From Tenrec ecaudatus (taxonomy: Eukaryota > Chordata > Mammalia > Afrosoricida > Tenrecidae): 64,000 bases of DNA. The position numbers were made by a program, and so were the translations under genes. The stretch lies in NCBI RefSeq assembly GCF_050624435.1, contig NC_134534.1, positions 63,945,501-64,009,500 of the forward strand, given 5' to 3'. Shown in pieces: positions 22,366 through 33,692 of the stretch. Every line of letters starts with the position of its first letter. Position 1 is the first letter of the stretch. The notes beneath the pieces were generated by a model. That model saw only the letters and a list, made by a program, of their open reading frames with translations, was not told where the DNA came from and made no database searches.

Positions 22366-22761
22366 ATGTCAATCATTCGTTCATCCGTCCACACCAAGTG
22401 GATTGTGGAAAAGGTGATTGGGGCGGCAATGCAGAAAACTGCAAAAGTGAGAGTGACCAGGCTGGTTCTGGATCCCTATTTATTAAAGTATTACAACAAA
22501 CGGAAGACGTACTTTGCCCATGATGCCCTTCAGCAGTGCACAGTGGGGGGTGTCGTGCTGCTCAGAGCCTTACCTGTGCCACGCTCGAAGCACATGAAGC
22601 ATGAACTTGCGGAGATCGTTTTCAAGGTCGGAAAGGTCATCGATCCCGTGACGGGGAAACCCTGTGCAGGAACCACGTACCTGGAGAGTCCCATCCATTC
22701 TGAGGAGGCCGCTCATCTGACAGAACGGCTAGAGGGACTCAGCGTCTCCTCAGCGAAGTAA
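22366..22761 (+). CDS. MRPS17: Mitochondrial ribosomal protein uS17m (retrocopy ORF)
   Basis: 131 codons plus TAA. The family protein is a component of the small subunit of the mitochondrial ribosome, binding 12S rRNA in the matrix, and uses the bacterial S17-type OB fold. The frame starts 'MSIIRSSVH', matching the usual MSxxRSSVH start of mammalian MRPS17, and contains the conserved '[19 protein letters not shown]', '[16 protein letters not shown]' and '[20 protein letters not shown]'. Human MRPS17 is 130 residues as I remember it. The extra residue lies in the variable tail, which ends 'SSAK'. I chose ATG 22366 because homology begins there. An in-frame upstream extension from GTG at 22321 has no ATG and is not part of the protein. 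Most differences from the human sequence lie in the termini, so the core looks conserved, but part of that reflects the parent gene. No disabling mutation is visible. There is no promoter evidence next to it; the surroundings are L1 UTR. Confidence 0.9.
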   Translation: MSIIRSSVHTKWIVEKVIGAAMQKTAKVRVTRLVLDPYLLKYYNKRKTYFAHDALQQCTVGGVVLLRALPVPRSKHMKHELAEIVFKVGKVIDPVTGKPCAGTTYLESPIHSEEAAHLTERLEGLSVSSAK

Positions 22762-23199
22762 AGGCTGCGAGATGCGAAGGCGCAGAGGAGAGGTTGCAAC
22801 CGCTCGCAGTGCCGCCATAGACTGTCTGGCTCCTCTCCCTGGTGTTTGTGAAATAGCTCAAAGCAGCTGAAGGAGACGCTGGGTGTACTTTCTCCTAAAA
22901 GTGTATTCTCTTCTCAGGGACCAGACTCTCCTGGTAAAGTACATGTCCCCGGCCTCGTTCTGTAAGCTCCTGGTTTTAAAAACTTCATCGTTTTTGTTTT
23001 GTTTTTTTCATTTTAAGAACCACCTTGGTCTTGCCCAAGAACTTTTCTTTGGAGAGAAGAAAAACGTTTGACATCATGAGGCCACATTAAACACTGATTT
23101 TTGGTGATATTAAAAACATTCGCCACCCCGTAATTTCCTCCATGGAAATAAGTCATCATGCTTGTGGTCAGATTGTATCAGCTGAACCTGATCAAAATT

Positions 23200-23205
23200 A
23201 TTAAA
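23200..23205 (+). promoter_or_regulatory. ATTAAA polyadenylation signal of the retrocopied mRNA
   Basis: ATTAAA lies about 19 bp before the A tail, the expected spacing for mammalian 3' end formation. It was copied from the parent mRNA. Confidence 0.8.
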
Positions 23206-23231
23206 ATGTCAAATGTGGAAATGAAAAAAAA

Positions 23232-23245
23232 AAAGAACTAGAGGA
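23232..23245 (+). repeat. Right target-site duplication of the retrocopy
   Basis: 'aaagaactagagga', directly after the A tail and continuous with the L1 sequence that follows. Confidence 0.9.
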
Positions 23246-24060
23246 AAGTTGTATGTTTCATTGGTGCTGTACTACACCCTGACTGGCTCGTCTCCTCCCT
23301 GCAACCCTTCTGTAAGGTAATGACCAGTTGCCTACAGATGGGCTTTGTGTCTCCACTTCGCACTCCCCCTCATTCATAATGATAAGATTTTTTGTTCTTT
23401 GATGCCTGATACCTGATCCTATCAACACATCGTTATCACACAGGTTGGTGTGCTTCCTCCACATGGGCTTTGTTGCTTCTCAGCCAGATGGCTGCTGGTT
23501 TATCTTCAAGCATATAAGACCCCAGACACTATATTTTTTGGTAGCCAGGCACCATCAGTTTTCTTCACGACATCTGCTTATGCACCTGCTTTGTCTTCAG
23601 CAATCATGTCGGGAAGGTGAGCATCATGGAATGCCAGTTAACAAAGTGCTCTTGCATTGAGGGAGTACTTGAGTAGAGATCCAAGGCTCATCTGCCTTAA
23701 TACAAAACTTATAAATATATACACATAGATCTATTTCCCCATCATCATATACAAATATATTTACATATGTACATGGCTGTATTTAGACCTCTGTGAATTC
23801 CCTTTGCCTCCTAGTTCTTTCCACTATTTCATTTTACTTTCCTCTTGTCCCACTACCATGTTCAGCTTTCATTTGGGTTTCAGTAACTCCTCTTGAATAC
23901 AAGCCTCACCAGGTCTCCTACACCCTCCTCACCGTGGATTTTGGATCACTGTTGTTCCCTTGTCCCTGGGTTTGTCAACATCCACCTTCATGTCCCCCCC
24001 CCCCCGCCCATCCCTCTCTTTAAAGCCATTTTTACCTCCATCATCCTTTGTTTCTCCTTT

Positions 24061-24536
24061 CAAAGCTAAAATGTTGCCACTAACATTGACTTTCTTCTTT
24101 GGGGACTGTGAAGAACACATCCCTTGCCACCACACCTCGCCACAACTCTCCACTTCTCTTCTACACTGTTATCAAGTGTCCAACCTTTTCTAGGTGGGAA
24201 AAACCTTGATTGCATTAAAGCAATCAAGCAAAAACAGGCATTCAAAGGTACGTTCATATGGAGAAAGCCTCCGTATGCAAAGGTTCACTTAATACCTTGG
24301 ACCCAACCCTTCTCTCCAAAATTTCTCTACACTAGTTTCTATGGACAGGATTCTCAATAACTCTCACTCCCACCATCAAAGACGTGCTACCACCTGGGTA
24401 ATAGTACCTGAGCAATTGGGTCAAACCCAAAACATGTAAATATGGTTTGGATAGCAGTGGGGGCTGGCCCAATTTTCAAGTAAAACCTTTTTATTTGTAA
24501 AAAATGAATCTGATAATATTTTAAATAAATTTTAAA
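24061..24536. other. No recognisable feature
   Basis: The short frames at 24066-24360 show no motif. No repeat I can name. Confidence 0.4.
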
Positions 24537-24745
24537 GATCTGATGGCGTAGTGGGCTACTGCTGGATTGCTAACCACATTGTTAGTAGTTCAATTTCACC
24601 AGTTGCTCCTCAGGGAAAGATGAGGTCTTCTGCTCTCGTAACGATGTACAGCCTTCGAAACCCAAAGTAGTAATTCTCCTCTCTCCTACACTGTCACTGT
24701 GAATCAGAATTGACAAGATGTCATCGAGTTTATTTGTTTGTTTGG
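24537..24745 (+). mobile_element. AfroSINE
   Basis: Forward: 'tgatggcgtagtgggctact', 'gctcctcagggaaagatgag', 'gtacagccttcgaaaccc', and tail 'actgtgaatcagaattgaca' then 'atcgagtttatttg'. Confidence 0.85.
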
Positions 24746-24879
24746 TTGGTTGGTTTAGGAGACACACATCTTGAAAATAATTTTGAAAATACAGTTATTT
24801 TTAAAGGAGACTAAAATTTTCTATTATCTCAATATTAAAAACATGTACTAATAAATATTTGTGTTCACTTTCTTCAGGC

Positions 24880-25260
24880 ATTCTTTCTTTCTGCATCTAT
24901 TGCTCACACATGCTGTGAGTGATATTGACTATACTTTGAGAACTTCTTTTTCACATTATATTACATCATTTTCATCTTTCCATGTCCTTAAAATACTTAA
25001 GTCAATATTACTTTGATTTATTAGTTTAATTACTGTATAAGATGCCTTCATACACAGATATCAGATCTGAATACATTCTCAAATATTACCCATGTTGATA
25101 AAAACTTTGGCAAAACATTTATCCGTCTTTCAAGACATTTCTTTATAATGGATTCCTAGAAGTGGAATTACTCTGTAAAATAATAAAAACATGTTTCAAT
25201 CTCTTGATACATATTGCCAAGCTGTTTTCCAGAACGTTTAAACAGGTTTATAATCTTATC
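24880..25260. mobile_element. Old L1 3' end fragment
   Basis: Resembles ancient mammalian L1 3' UTRs: 'ttcctagaagtggaattact' and 'tgatacatattgccaagctg' then 'ttttccagaacg'. Heavily diverged; orientation not fixed. Confidence 0.5.
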
Positions 25261-25794
25261 GGCCCCGTGGTTTAAGTGACTGCTCAAGCACACCAACGTT
25301 GTTTGAGAAAGCTCAAGTCATCTTGGTCTTTCCAGCATTGAGAATCAACTCTAAAAAAAAATTCTCAATGTGATAAGAAAAATACATCATTAGATTACGT
25401 TTATACTTATATTTCTTTAAGCTGGTGTAAATTGAAGCAGTATCTCATATGTGTGTTAGTTATCTGGGCTTCCTGCTTTATAAATGGCATATCCATGAAT
25501 ATATACTAAATCCGTTTTGGGATTTGATTGTCTTTATGTTCCTTTCTGTTGTAGCTTCCTCCCTTTGTTTCTTTAGAGTCATATTTTTTCCCTTTACTTT
25601 TTGAGTCATTTTAAAATGTACATTTTGCAAATATTAAAATCTTCCCATTTAATTAAAACGTGGCAAAAGGTAATTACATGCACAATAAAATATCATTGAA
25701 AATGCAGAAGTATGAAGAAAGAAATTTAAAGATTCCTCTATCTTTCTACTTTAAGAGTAAAATGGTACTACGAATAATGGATTACTTCTAGCAG
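25261..25794. other. No named repeat; one short hairpin
   Basis: 25336-25345 'cattgagaat' and 25361-25370 'attctcaatg' are exact inverted repeats around an A-rich 15-bp loop. The rest is A/T-rich with nothing recognisable. Confidence 0.4.
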
Positions 25795-26245
25795 GACATT
25801 CCGACTGCATACCTGTCAGTCTGTTGTACTGCGGTGGCTTGCTTGTCTCCGTGACGCTGAAAGCTATGCTACTGGTAAATCAAATTGCAGAAAGGTCAGC
25901 AAAGATGGACAGGTTTCTGGAAAGCTCCCAGACTAAGATCGACTAGGAGAAAGCGTGGTGATTTATTCAAAACTTTTCCAGTAAAAACCTTAAGGATAAC
26001 AAGACGTTCTCTGACTTTTGCTTTGAAAACTCTAGAAAGTCTTATGGCTGATGAAGTGGAGGACTAACAAGGGCCTTGGCAACCCTCCGAGAGACGGGGT
26101 GGCCCTGTAGTGACAAGATGCAGGACTTGAATAAGCTGGTGATCATGAGGATGACTCAGGTCTAAGCAGCATTTCCTTCTTTATACATAAAGTCATAGTG
26201 AGTTCGAGTCAACCCAACAGCTACTAAGAATAAGAGCAACACCAA
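25795..26245 (+). mobile_element. RTE LINE 5' region fragment
   Basis: 'acctgtcagtctgttgtact', 'gcggtggcttgcttgtctcc', 'gaaagctatgctactggtaa', 'ggacaggtttctggaaagct' and 'cccagactaagatcgactag' follow the order of the RTE 5' region, also seen at 43325 and reversed at 55310. The last 100 bp resemble the shared RTE/SINE tail ('agtcatagtgagttcgagtc'). Confidence 0.7.
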
Positions 26246-27199
26246 CAAAAAATACACTTTCTGTTTTATAAATCAAGAGTTCGTTGACTACAGTGTGGGC
26301 AACATGGTGCCGAAGTTTAGGTCATGGTTTTCTCTAATGTTCTTCCTCCTTCTCTATCATTCCAAAATTTATATCTCAAAATGGGGTCAATGTATAAGTT
26401 ATTTCTTCTTTTGATCTCGATCTGGAAGAACTTCCATGATAATTTTTTAGTTGAATATTCAGAGCACTCTCACAGAACTCAGTACATTTCCTGTGATCAT
26501 TTTTAGTGTAGGCTGAAGATTACAGGTAGTCCTTTTTCTCTAAATTTGAATGCATAAAACATAACCTTCAATATATGCTATTCATAAGAATAGTATTCAT
26601 TTAAAATATCTTTCAGTGATCTCATTCTGCATTAAGTCAACTCAACTGTCTAAAATATACTTTAAGACTTCAGCATATCAAAATATTGCTGGGTGGATCT
26701 ATGGTTTCTGTCACCCATGGAAGGAGTCATGGAAGGACCCAATGGAATGAATCTCTTGCCTCAGTATATTCTAACCTCACATATCTACCCTCTAGGGGTA
26801 GAAACTTTGGGAGGATCCTTAAGGTGTCCCTTAGGCTTAGATCTCATGATAAGCTGTCAACAGAAATGTAGGCAATGCCAGTTTCCCCAGAGAAACCCCA
26901 GAAGAAAGACCTCATGATCTACCACTGAACAATCATCAGAGCAAAAATTATGACCACCCTCTTTATAGCAATGGGGCAGGTGACAGGCCCAGATCTATCT
27001 GCAGAGCATCTGGTCAGACTGAGCCACTGGCAGGTCTGCTCTAGGCACAAGCTAGAGCCTTGATCAGCCTTGCTCTCAGGCAGATACCAGTGCAATCCTG
27101 ATTATGCTGCACCGAACTCGACACTTAGCCGGTTGACCACCCTATAGAAGCGACTTGAATTGATTCTGGGCGCAAGTATTTCTTTCTGATTCCATGACA
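26246..27199. other. Mostly unassigned
   Basis: Around 26895-26985 there is weak similarity to an afrotherian SINE middle ('agaaagacctcatgatctac'). The frames at 26324, 26686 and 26693 lack motifs. Otherwise nothing recognised. Confidence 0.35.
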
Positions 27200-27660
27200 G
27201 AAATTTCTTGCCTGGATTTTTGATGATTGTTGGGGGTCTTTTCCTTCTTACCCATTATGAGTATTTTTGACTGTATACCATTATGTTTTTACCCTTACCG
27301 CCTTAGTGCGATTTTGTTTTTTATCATTGGGTTTTCCAGTTGTGAAGCACAGGAAGAGAGGATGCATAATGGTAATAATAGAACAAGGTGACATAGGGAA
27401 TACAGGGGTAATGGGGGCAGGGAGGATGAGATGAGGAGAGAAAGGAGATTTCTCTAATGAAGATGAGATTGGGGGGAGTTTGGGAGCACTAGAATGGAGT
27501 GTGGCCATATAAATCATCTTAAAGGAGATTTACCCACAGAAGGGGGATGCTCTAAAATGGCTGTGGGGGTGATCATACAATTCTCCGTGGTATGACTGAA
27601 TGATTGAAGTATTATCTGATATGCAAATTACTTGTCAATAAAATTGATGGGGACGAAACA
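27200..27660 (+). mobile_element. Probable non-LTR 3' terminus, different family
   Basis: A G/A-rich polypurine stretch (27345-27485) is followed by 'ggctgtgggggtgatcatac' and ends 'cttgtcaataaaattgatgg', with an AATAAA signal. The layout resembles an L1 3' UTR but not the window's main family. A similar terminus is inside the RTE at 40500-40820. Confidence 0.45.
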
Positions 27661-29675
27661 GAAAATGCTAGAGAGCACAGCTCAGTTTTGACACATATGG
27701 GTTAACAAGAGTCATAAATGAGTAGATTGCACTTGGAAATGGTTTAATAGCATCCAAGAGCTGGAGTATTTCCAGTATAATGACATAACAGAAATGCTTT
27801 CTTTCTCTTTCTCTTAATAAGTGACAGCCTTTATCTGTACTTTCTAGTTCTTGTGCTGATGGATATTTTACCCTTGTTTTGTATAGTATTGGCTATACTG
27901 TGGGGATTCGGGAGAGGAAAAGTAATTACCGCCCAATGCTGGTCTGTTACACCAAAGTGTCAATTTGGCCATCATTTTGTCTTTAAATTTTTAATACTTT
28001 CCATTGAATAACTCATCCATTTTCTTATCATTCAGTTGTCATCTATTTCACAAAGATTTCCAAGTGTATATCTCATGTGTCCATGAAATTTTCCAACTGC
28101 TTAACTGAAGTGTTGACAGAATTTTTCATTTTATTCTCTCATAATATTCAGTGTCTGCTCTCTGCAGGATACCAAGTATGAGTTAATGGGGTACCTAACA
28201 TGACCTTAAAATGTCCTTGTCTTGTGAAGTGTAATGTATAGAGAAAGTAAAGATAAATACATGCATGAGCAAGCATAATGCAAAATTATAAATGGAAATT
28301 ATAAAGAAATTTGCACACGCTTGCTAACTCAAGGCTTTATAGACCACTGAACAAGCCTTGGATTTGTGGAAAGTGAAATGGTCCTTTTCCTGCCCCAAGA
28401 GAGACATTGGCTGATGGAAGGGCCCTATATGAACACCGCTAATGATAATAAAATGTGAGAAATCGATCAGCCGGAGGGGAAACATGGTATGCTTGACAAC
28501 TGTGAGAGTACCTCACACACAGGCAGGTGGTTAGTAATCATGTTTTCCTGAGCCAAGAGATCAAAACATGTGTGGACTTCCTCGTGGCAAAACCTTGAAA
28601 GGTTGTCAAATCTGAACTGCAAAGAGAGCTATTGCCTTTCTTCCTGCTGTACTAAACTCTGCTTACCTTGTCTCCCGTCAAAGTCTCTGTTTGAAATTAT
28701 GGTAAAGTTGGTCTCCTTTCTGGTTAATTTTCCCATGCCATTATAAACAGCATTTTCTTGTATTTCTGTTGAAAAGCCTTTTTTGGCGTACAGCACTCTG
28801 TTCTCAGCTATGGGGTGCGTTCATCGGGAGGGAGAGTAGTGGGGAGATAAAAGCAGTAGGAGACAGGCTGGCAATGAGACCCTCAAGCAGAATGCACTGA
28901 GACAAGCCACACGTGGCATTTTCCCCAGGCCCCAAATGTCTGGATTTTGTTTTGCTTGAGGACAGGGAAATAAAGACAACTGTGCAGAGTGTTTGGGTTT
29001 AAAGGATGGAATGCCATGGTGGTCTGTGCTTCGAGCTTGGGTTTAATGCTCTAGCAAGCATCTTTGTGGATAAACATTTTCAAGGAACTTCCATGCACAC
29101 ATTCGGTGACTACGTATGTTTTGTTTTGTTTCAACCAGGGCCTCTGGGTTTCACAAACGAAGCCTCTTAAAACTGAGCAAGAGAAAAACAAGAATGTTCA
29201 CTAAAAAAGAAAAGTCTTTGTTACCGTACCCTTATTTGCCTATTTATTTATTTCAATACTAAGTACGTAGCCAAGCAGATGAAACTGAGATGTGCGTCCT
29301 GTTACTCTTCAAAGGGTTCCGCGGTGGCTGTAGAAATATGCTTGCCTTCCTCAACACCTTTCCCAGCATTTGGCACCTCTTCTCTCTCCTGGGGAGTGTT
29401 TTTCCCTGGGCTTTGCCTTGTCCTGTAATTTGACAGCTGCTCTAAGCCAACAAATTCAAATAGTTTTCAACATTACTTGGTAACAATCCAGTTTTGAACT
29501 TTTGAAGAAACCAAAAGCCAAAGATATAAAAAGATCAGTGGTAAATTAGCATCAGAGACATAATATTCATTTCTGTCTGGTACTCATTGGTGCTATAATA
29601 TTATACATGTGCATATATACACATACACACAACAAACAGCTCTATAAAGTAATATGTAGGTATGTGACTTAAGAC
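27661..29675. other. No recognisable feature (2 kb)
   Basis: The longest stretch without a named repeat in the left half. Mixed composition, no frame above chance, no exon-like signal I can defend. It may be unique sequence. A possible place to look for conserved non-coding elements by comparison with other mammals. Confidence 0.45.
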
Positions 29676-30083
29676 CTATCTAAGTTGGAATGAACTGCAC
29701 TTTGAGCCACTTTTTGTTGTTGTTTTACATCTTATCTTTACTGATGGACCTGCCACCAGGTCACTTCCTGGAGGACCTTGGAGGACAAAGGAGAACTGTC
29801 TCATTGGTCTTCCTCCTGCTGCGTGCACTATACACAAAGTCACAGTAGAGCTGTAGTTCCGTGTAATATTCCCTACCCCTGAGACAAATAGATTGCTGTA
29901 ACAAGGCACGGAGACCACACCTACACCTCCCTGGCATCTCTGTTGCCATGAAGCTGCATTCAGACAGGTCTTCCTTGCTCCTTCTTTACCTGTTCTCACA
30001 CTAGCCCTTCCTCTCCCTCCACACTGTACTTCGACATTAGGGTCGATGCGTCCTTGCAATGGGCACACAGCACCGACTGACAA
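29676..30083 (-). other. Open frame of 135 codons, unassigned
   Basis: An open minus-strand frame with a second overlapping 62-codon frame. The residues show no known domain, signal peptide or membrane segment. Local sequence is G/C-richer than the flanks. It could be an unrecognised LTR or chance. Confidence 0.3.
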
Positions 30084-30229
30084 TACTTATGATTAAGGGG
30101 CTATTCGGAAGTTAACAGGTTACCACACGTCAAGATCAGTAAGCAGTAAGGATGTAGTCATGGACCAGAGCAGCGCTTCTCCTCAGCCAGCAGTCCAGTC
30201 TCTCCTTCTGGTCCTCAGCCTCTCAACCG

Positions 30230-30600
30230 TATCAATAAGACCAAAAATGTTGCTATATTTACATCATGGTGTTAGTGAAGACTATTCAAAGTACTGTGCA
30301 CTGGTAGAAGAGAAACAAATCTGTTTTGGAAGAAGTATAGCCAAAGGCTCCTTGAGAGTTAAGATGGTAGACTTCTCCATATGTTGTCAAAAGAGACTAG
30401 TTCTTGGAAAACGCCATCATGCTTGGTAAAGTAAAGGGTCTGCAAAAATGGGGAAGACCCTTAATGAGATGGATTGACAAGGTGATTTGAATAATAGACT
30501 CTGACATAATTCTGAGGATGGTGCTGGGTAGGGGATTCATCTGTTGCACTTGAGGTGGCCCCGAGTCTGAGCTAACTCTACAACACCAAAAAATGACAAA
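30230..30600 (+). mobile_element. RTE LINE 3' end fragment
   Basis: Landmarks 'gagaaacaaatctgttttgg', 'cgccatcatgcttggtaaag', 'ggaagacccttaatgagatg' and 'attctgaggatggtgctggg' match the RTE C-terminal and 3' UTR order. Confidence 0.8.
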
Positions 30601-30784
30601 AATACACATAACGTAAATTTTACAGTGAACTCTGTGGAGCACAGTTCTACTTTGAAACACATGGAATTTCCATTAATTAAAATAAATTCTATGGCAATTG
30701 TTTAATAAATGTGTGTGAGGAGGAGGATAGGGCAGAGTGCTCGTGAGGATATACAAACTATGCTATGTCAAAGCAGTTTCATTT

Positions 30785-30911
30785 GCATGGAAAAGTAGAT
30801 CTATTACTGACTTCTAGCTCTGTTACTTCCTTGTGTGATCTTGGACAAGCTATTTAACCTTCTGGGCTCAATGCTTACATGAACCACATGGATAATAATG
30901 GTCACCAACTG
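30785..30911 (+). mobile_element. MIR SINE, cut by an L1
   Basis: 'tgacttctagctctgttact', 'ttgtgtgatcttggacaagc' and 'tatttaaccttctgggctca' are MIR core. 'ggataataatgg' follows, and the element is then interrupted by the L1 at 30912. Confidence 0.8.
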
Positions 30912-31622
30912 TGGAAGAAGCACACCTGCCTGTGTGATCACAAGGTATTGATGGGATCAGATATCAGGCATCAAAGAACAAAAAATCATATCAACGTGAA
31001 TGAGGGGGAGTGCAGAATGGGGACCCAAAGCCCATCTGTAGGCAACTGCACATCCATTTACAGAAGGGTTGTGAGGGGAGATGAACCAGTCAGGGTGCAG
31101 TGTAGCACTGATGAAGCACAACTTTCCTCTAGGTCTTTAATGCTTCCTCCCCCCCTTTTCATGATCCCAATTCTACCTTACAAATCTGGCTAGACCAGAG
31201 GATGTACACTGGTACAGATAAGAACTGGAAACACAGGGAATCCAGGTCAGATAAACCCCTCTGGTACCAATAATGAGAGCAGAGATACAAGGAGGGGAAG
31301 GGAAAGGTAGGGTAGAAAGGGGACACTGATCACAAGGATCTACATATAACCCGCTTCCTCGGGGATGGACAACAGAAAAGTGGGTGAAAGGTGGCATTGC
31401 ACAGTTTAAGACATGAAAAAATAATAATTTATAAATCATCAAGGGTTCATGAGGGAGGAGAGGGGAGGGAAGGGAAAATGAGGAGCTGATACTAAGGGCT
31501 CAAGTAGAAAAAATGTTTTGAAAATGATGATGGCTACAAATGTAGAAATGTGCTTGACACAATGGATGCATGTATGGATTGTGATAAGAGTTGTACAATG
31601 CCCCAATAAAATGATTAGAAGA
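30912..31622 (+). mobile_element. L1 3' UTR insertion
   Basis: 5'-truncated, from 'tggaagaagcacacctgcct' to 'tgccccaataaaatgattag'. Flanks 'aataatggtcaccaactg' (left) and 'aataatcactaactg' (right) look like a target duplication with a 3-bp indel. Frames at 30879, 31173 and 31439 are inside the UTR. Confidence 0.85.
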
Positions 31623-31632
31623 AGAATAATCA

Positions 31633-31838
31633 CTAACTGGTAGTGGTGTGATTATGAGTCAGATTGCTAACTGCAAAGTCAGCTGTTCCAAACCAGGAGT
31701 TACTCTTTGGGAGAAAGACCAGGCTCTCTCCTCCTATAAGTGGTTACAGTCTTGGAAATCCACAGAGGTGGTTCTGCCCAGTGCTTTAGGGTCTCTATGA
31801 GTCAGAATCAACTTGGTGTCAGTGAGTGCAAATTTGAC
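31633..31838 (+). mobile_element. AfroSINE
   Basis: Forward: 'ggtagtggtgtgattatgag', 'gtcagctgttccaaaccagg', 'gtggttacagtcttggaaat', and tail 'tctctatgagtcagaatcaa'. Confidence 0.85.
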
Positions 31839-32232
31839 CTAGAGCTTGAGTTGAGTTTATGTTAGGATAATCTTTAATTATATATTCAAATCATCTAGCA
31901 GAAAAGTGGTTCATAGCAGCAACCCAATAATCTTATATATTATTTATAATTAATCCTACTTTTATTTAATACCTCAGATTTACCCCAAAGGATAACTGTA
32001 ATAGACTGAAAGAATACAAGAGCTCTCCTGGTAGGTTTCTGAATTAGGAGTTTTAATTATTTCTTTTTTCATTCTATACCTTAAATGTGTTCACCACTTG
32101 TATCATCCCAAAGTAAAATATGATTGTTTAGTTAAATACCAGGAAAATCAGTATCATTTTATTGGTTAAATCAATATCATTTTATTGGTTAACTAATCCC
32201 TTTTTTTAAATGGTTTTCTTTATATATCCTTG
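31839..32232. other. No named repeat; one tandem duplication
   Basis: A 23-bp unit ('aatcagtatcattttattgg' plus 3) at 32146-32168 is repeated at 32169-32191 with one mismatch. Otherwise A/T-rich with nothing recognised. Confidence 0.5.
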
Positions 32233-32438
32233 TAGGAGTTCTGGAGATGCGGTGGTTATGCTTTGGGCTATGAGCCACAAGGTCACCAGATTGGAACCAC
32301 CAGCTGCTTCTCAGGAGAAAGATAGGGCTTTCTACTCCTATAAAGAGTTAGACTCACAAACCCACAGGGAAGATCTACCCTGTGCTATAGGGTTGCTATG
32401 AGTCACCATCAACTCAATGGCAGTGTGTGGTTATTTTT
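32233..32438 (+). mobile_element. AfroSINE, well preserved
   Basis: Forward: 'gttctggagatgcggtggtt', 'gaaccaccagctgcttctca', 'ggagaaagatagggctttct', 'gttgctatgagtcaccatca', 'actcaatggcagtgtgtggt', then a T run. One of the better preserved copies in the window. Confidence 0.9.
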
Positions 32439-33692
32439 TTACATATCCTTGTATCATAGTCTTTGATTTTAAAAAAACATTTTTTATCATGAAAGGGAAA
32501 AATATGTTCATTTAGTCCATCAAGCAAGTGAATTCCACTTTTCAAACCATCAGTTCTATTGCTTTGTAGAACTGGATTTTTCTCTCCTACAGAATCAATA
32601 AATGAAAGTCTAATAATCTAGCCTATGCAGTTAAAGTACATTCAACTTCTCTGCCACTTACTGCCAAAACAAAGCTGGTGTTCCTCCATTTAGCCAATGT
32701 GAAGAAGTGTTTTTTTCCACGAGCTTTGGTTTCCTAGTAACATGCAGTTTATTTATGTGTCCACAAAAGACACTTGAATTTAATAATTATGGTATCCTGG
32801 CCCAGACATGAACCTTGATCAAAGGTTAAGAGCTCACCAATCAACTTTTTTTCCAGTAGACATAGAGATGGAAATCCAGGATGAGCCTTTCCGGCAGAAA
32901 CCTGTTCGGGTCTGTTTTCAGCTCTCAAACACACTGTATTATCCAGGAAACATGAAGCTCCTGCCAGTTTATTTTAGTAACAAGGAGTTAACGATTTTGT
33001 TCAGCTTTTCGCTCATGAGAGAAAGGATTTGGCCCAGGGTTCTCCTAGACTTGTGGAATGGTTTGATAAGGATTGGCCCATTAACAAAGTAAACCATTTT
33101 CCAAAACAATGGATGCTTTCATGTTTGTCTTGTATGATTGGTCTTTTTATGAATTTTTCTAACACTCCATCTTTCCTCTATAATTTAGCAACGTAAACTT
33201 TCATGACTTTTGAGGTAATTCCTTTTGTTCCCTCTGTGATAGCTCCATTTAATATCACCATTTACAATGTCATGTGTGGGAGAAAAGTTAGGACCTAGAA
33301 ACTGCATGCCTCTCCATGGCCTGTGGCCAGTCAACACAAAGAGTAAGGCTTGAGTGGTTCATTTCCCCCCCTCCTTGTTTTAATTGGATATGGTCTGATG
33401 GTGGCACTAAACTTCCTGCCTTCTCAGCTTTAGCTTGGATGACTAGACTGAATGCATGGGACACGACCAAGCAACAGAGCCAGCATGGTCTTCTTGTTGT
33501 TTGGTGAGAAAACGCTGAAAATGCTACCCTTGGAGGGATACATCCAGGAATGGTCTGAAACAACAGCAGCAACAACAACAATAATTAAAATGGTCCTGGT
33601 GTTTCGTTTGCTCTACTGGCTAACATGTTAAGTCTTTGTTGTGCTTCTCTTGTAATGTATTAACCATAGCATACACGTTCTGTCGATGTGTG
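32439..33692. other. No recognisable feature
   Basis: Short frames on both strands (32749-33092, 33288-33581) have no motif. 33560-33585 is a short (CAACAG)n-like tract. Nothing else identified. Confidence 0.4.

Larger units (their letters stand above)
22261..23234 (+). pseudogene. Processed retrocopy of MRPS17 (full transcript)
   Basis: A complete intronless mRNA copy: about 105 bp of G/C-rich 5' UTR, the coding frame, about 460 bp of 3' UTR, an ATTAAA signal (23200-23205), and an 11-A tail (23224-23234). Target duplications flank it. The hallmarks are those of L1-mediated retroposition, and the perfect duplication suggests it is fairly young. A short upstream frame (ATG at 22265, stop at 22319-22321) precedes the main start. 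Whether it is transcribed cannot be told from sequence. It could be a functional retrogene or a pseudogene not yet disabled. Confidence 0.9.
21763..24060 (-). mobile_element. L1 3' UTR split by the MRPS17 retrocopy
   Basis: Minus-strand L1 tail in two parts, 21763-22260 and 23246-24060, contiguous in the element: 'gcattaaagaactagagga' continues as 'aagttgtatgtttcattgg', exactly as in the uninterrupted copy around 10370-10400. Landmarks as in the other copies, including a (CCAT)n stretch at 21808-21825 and a poly-C run near 23995. It must be older than the retrocopy it contains. Confidence 0.9.
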
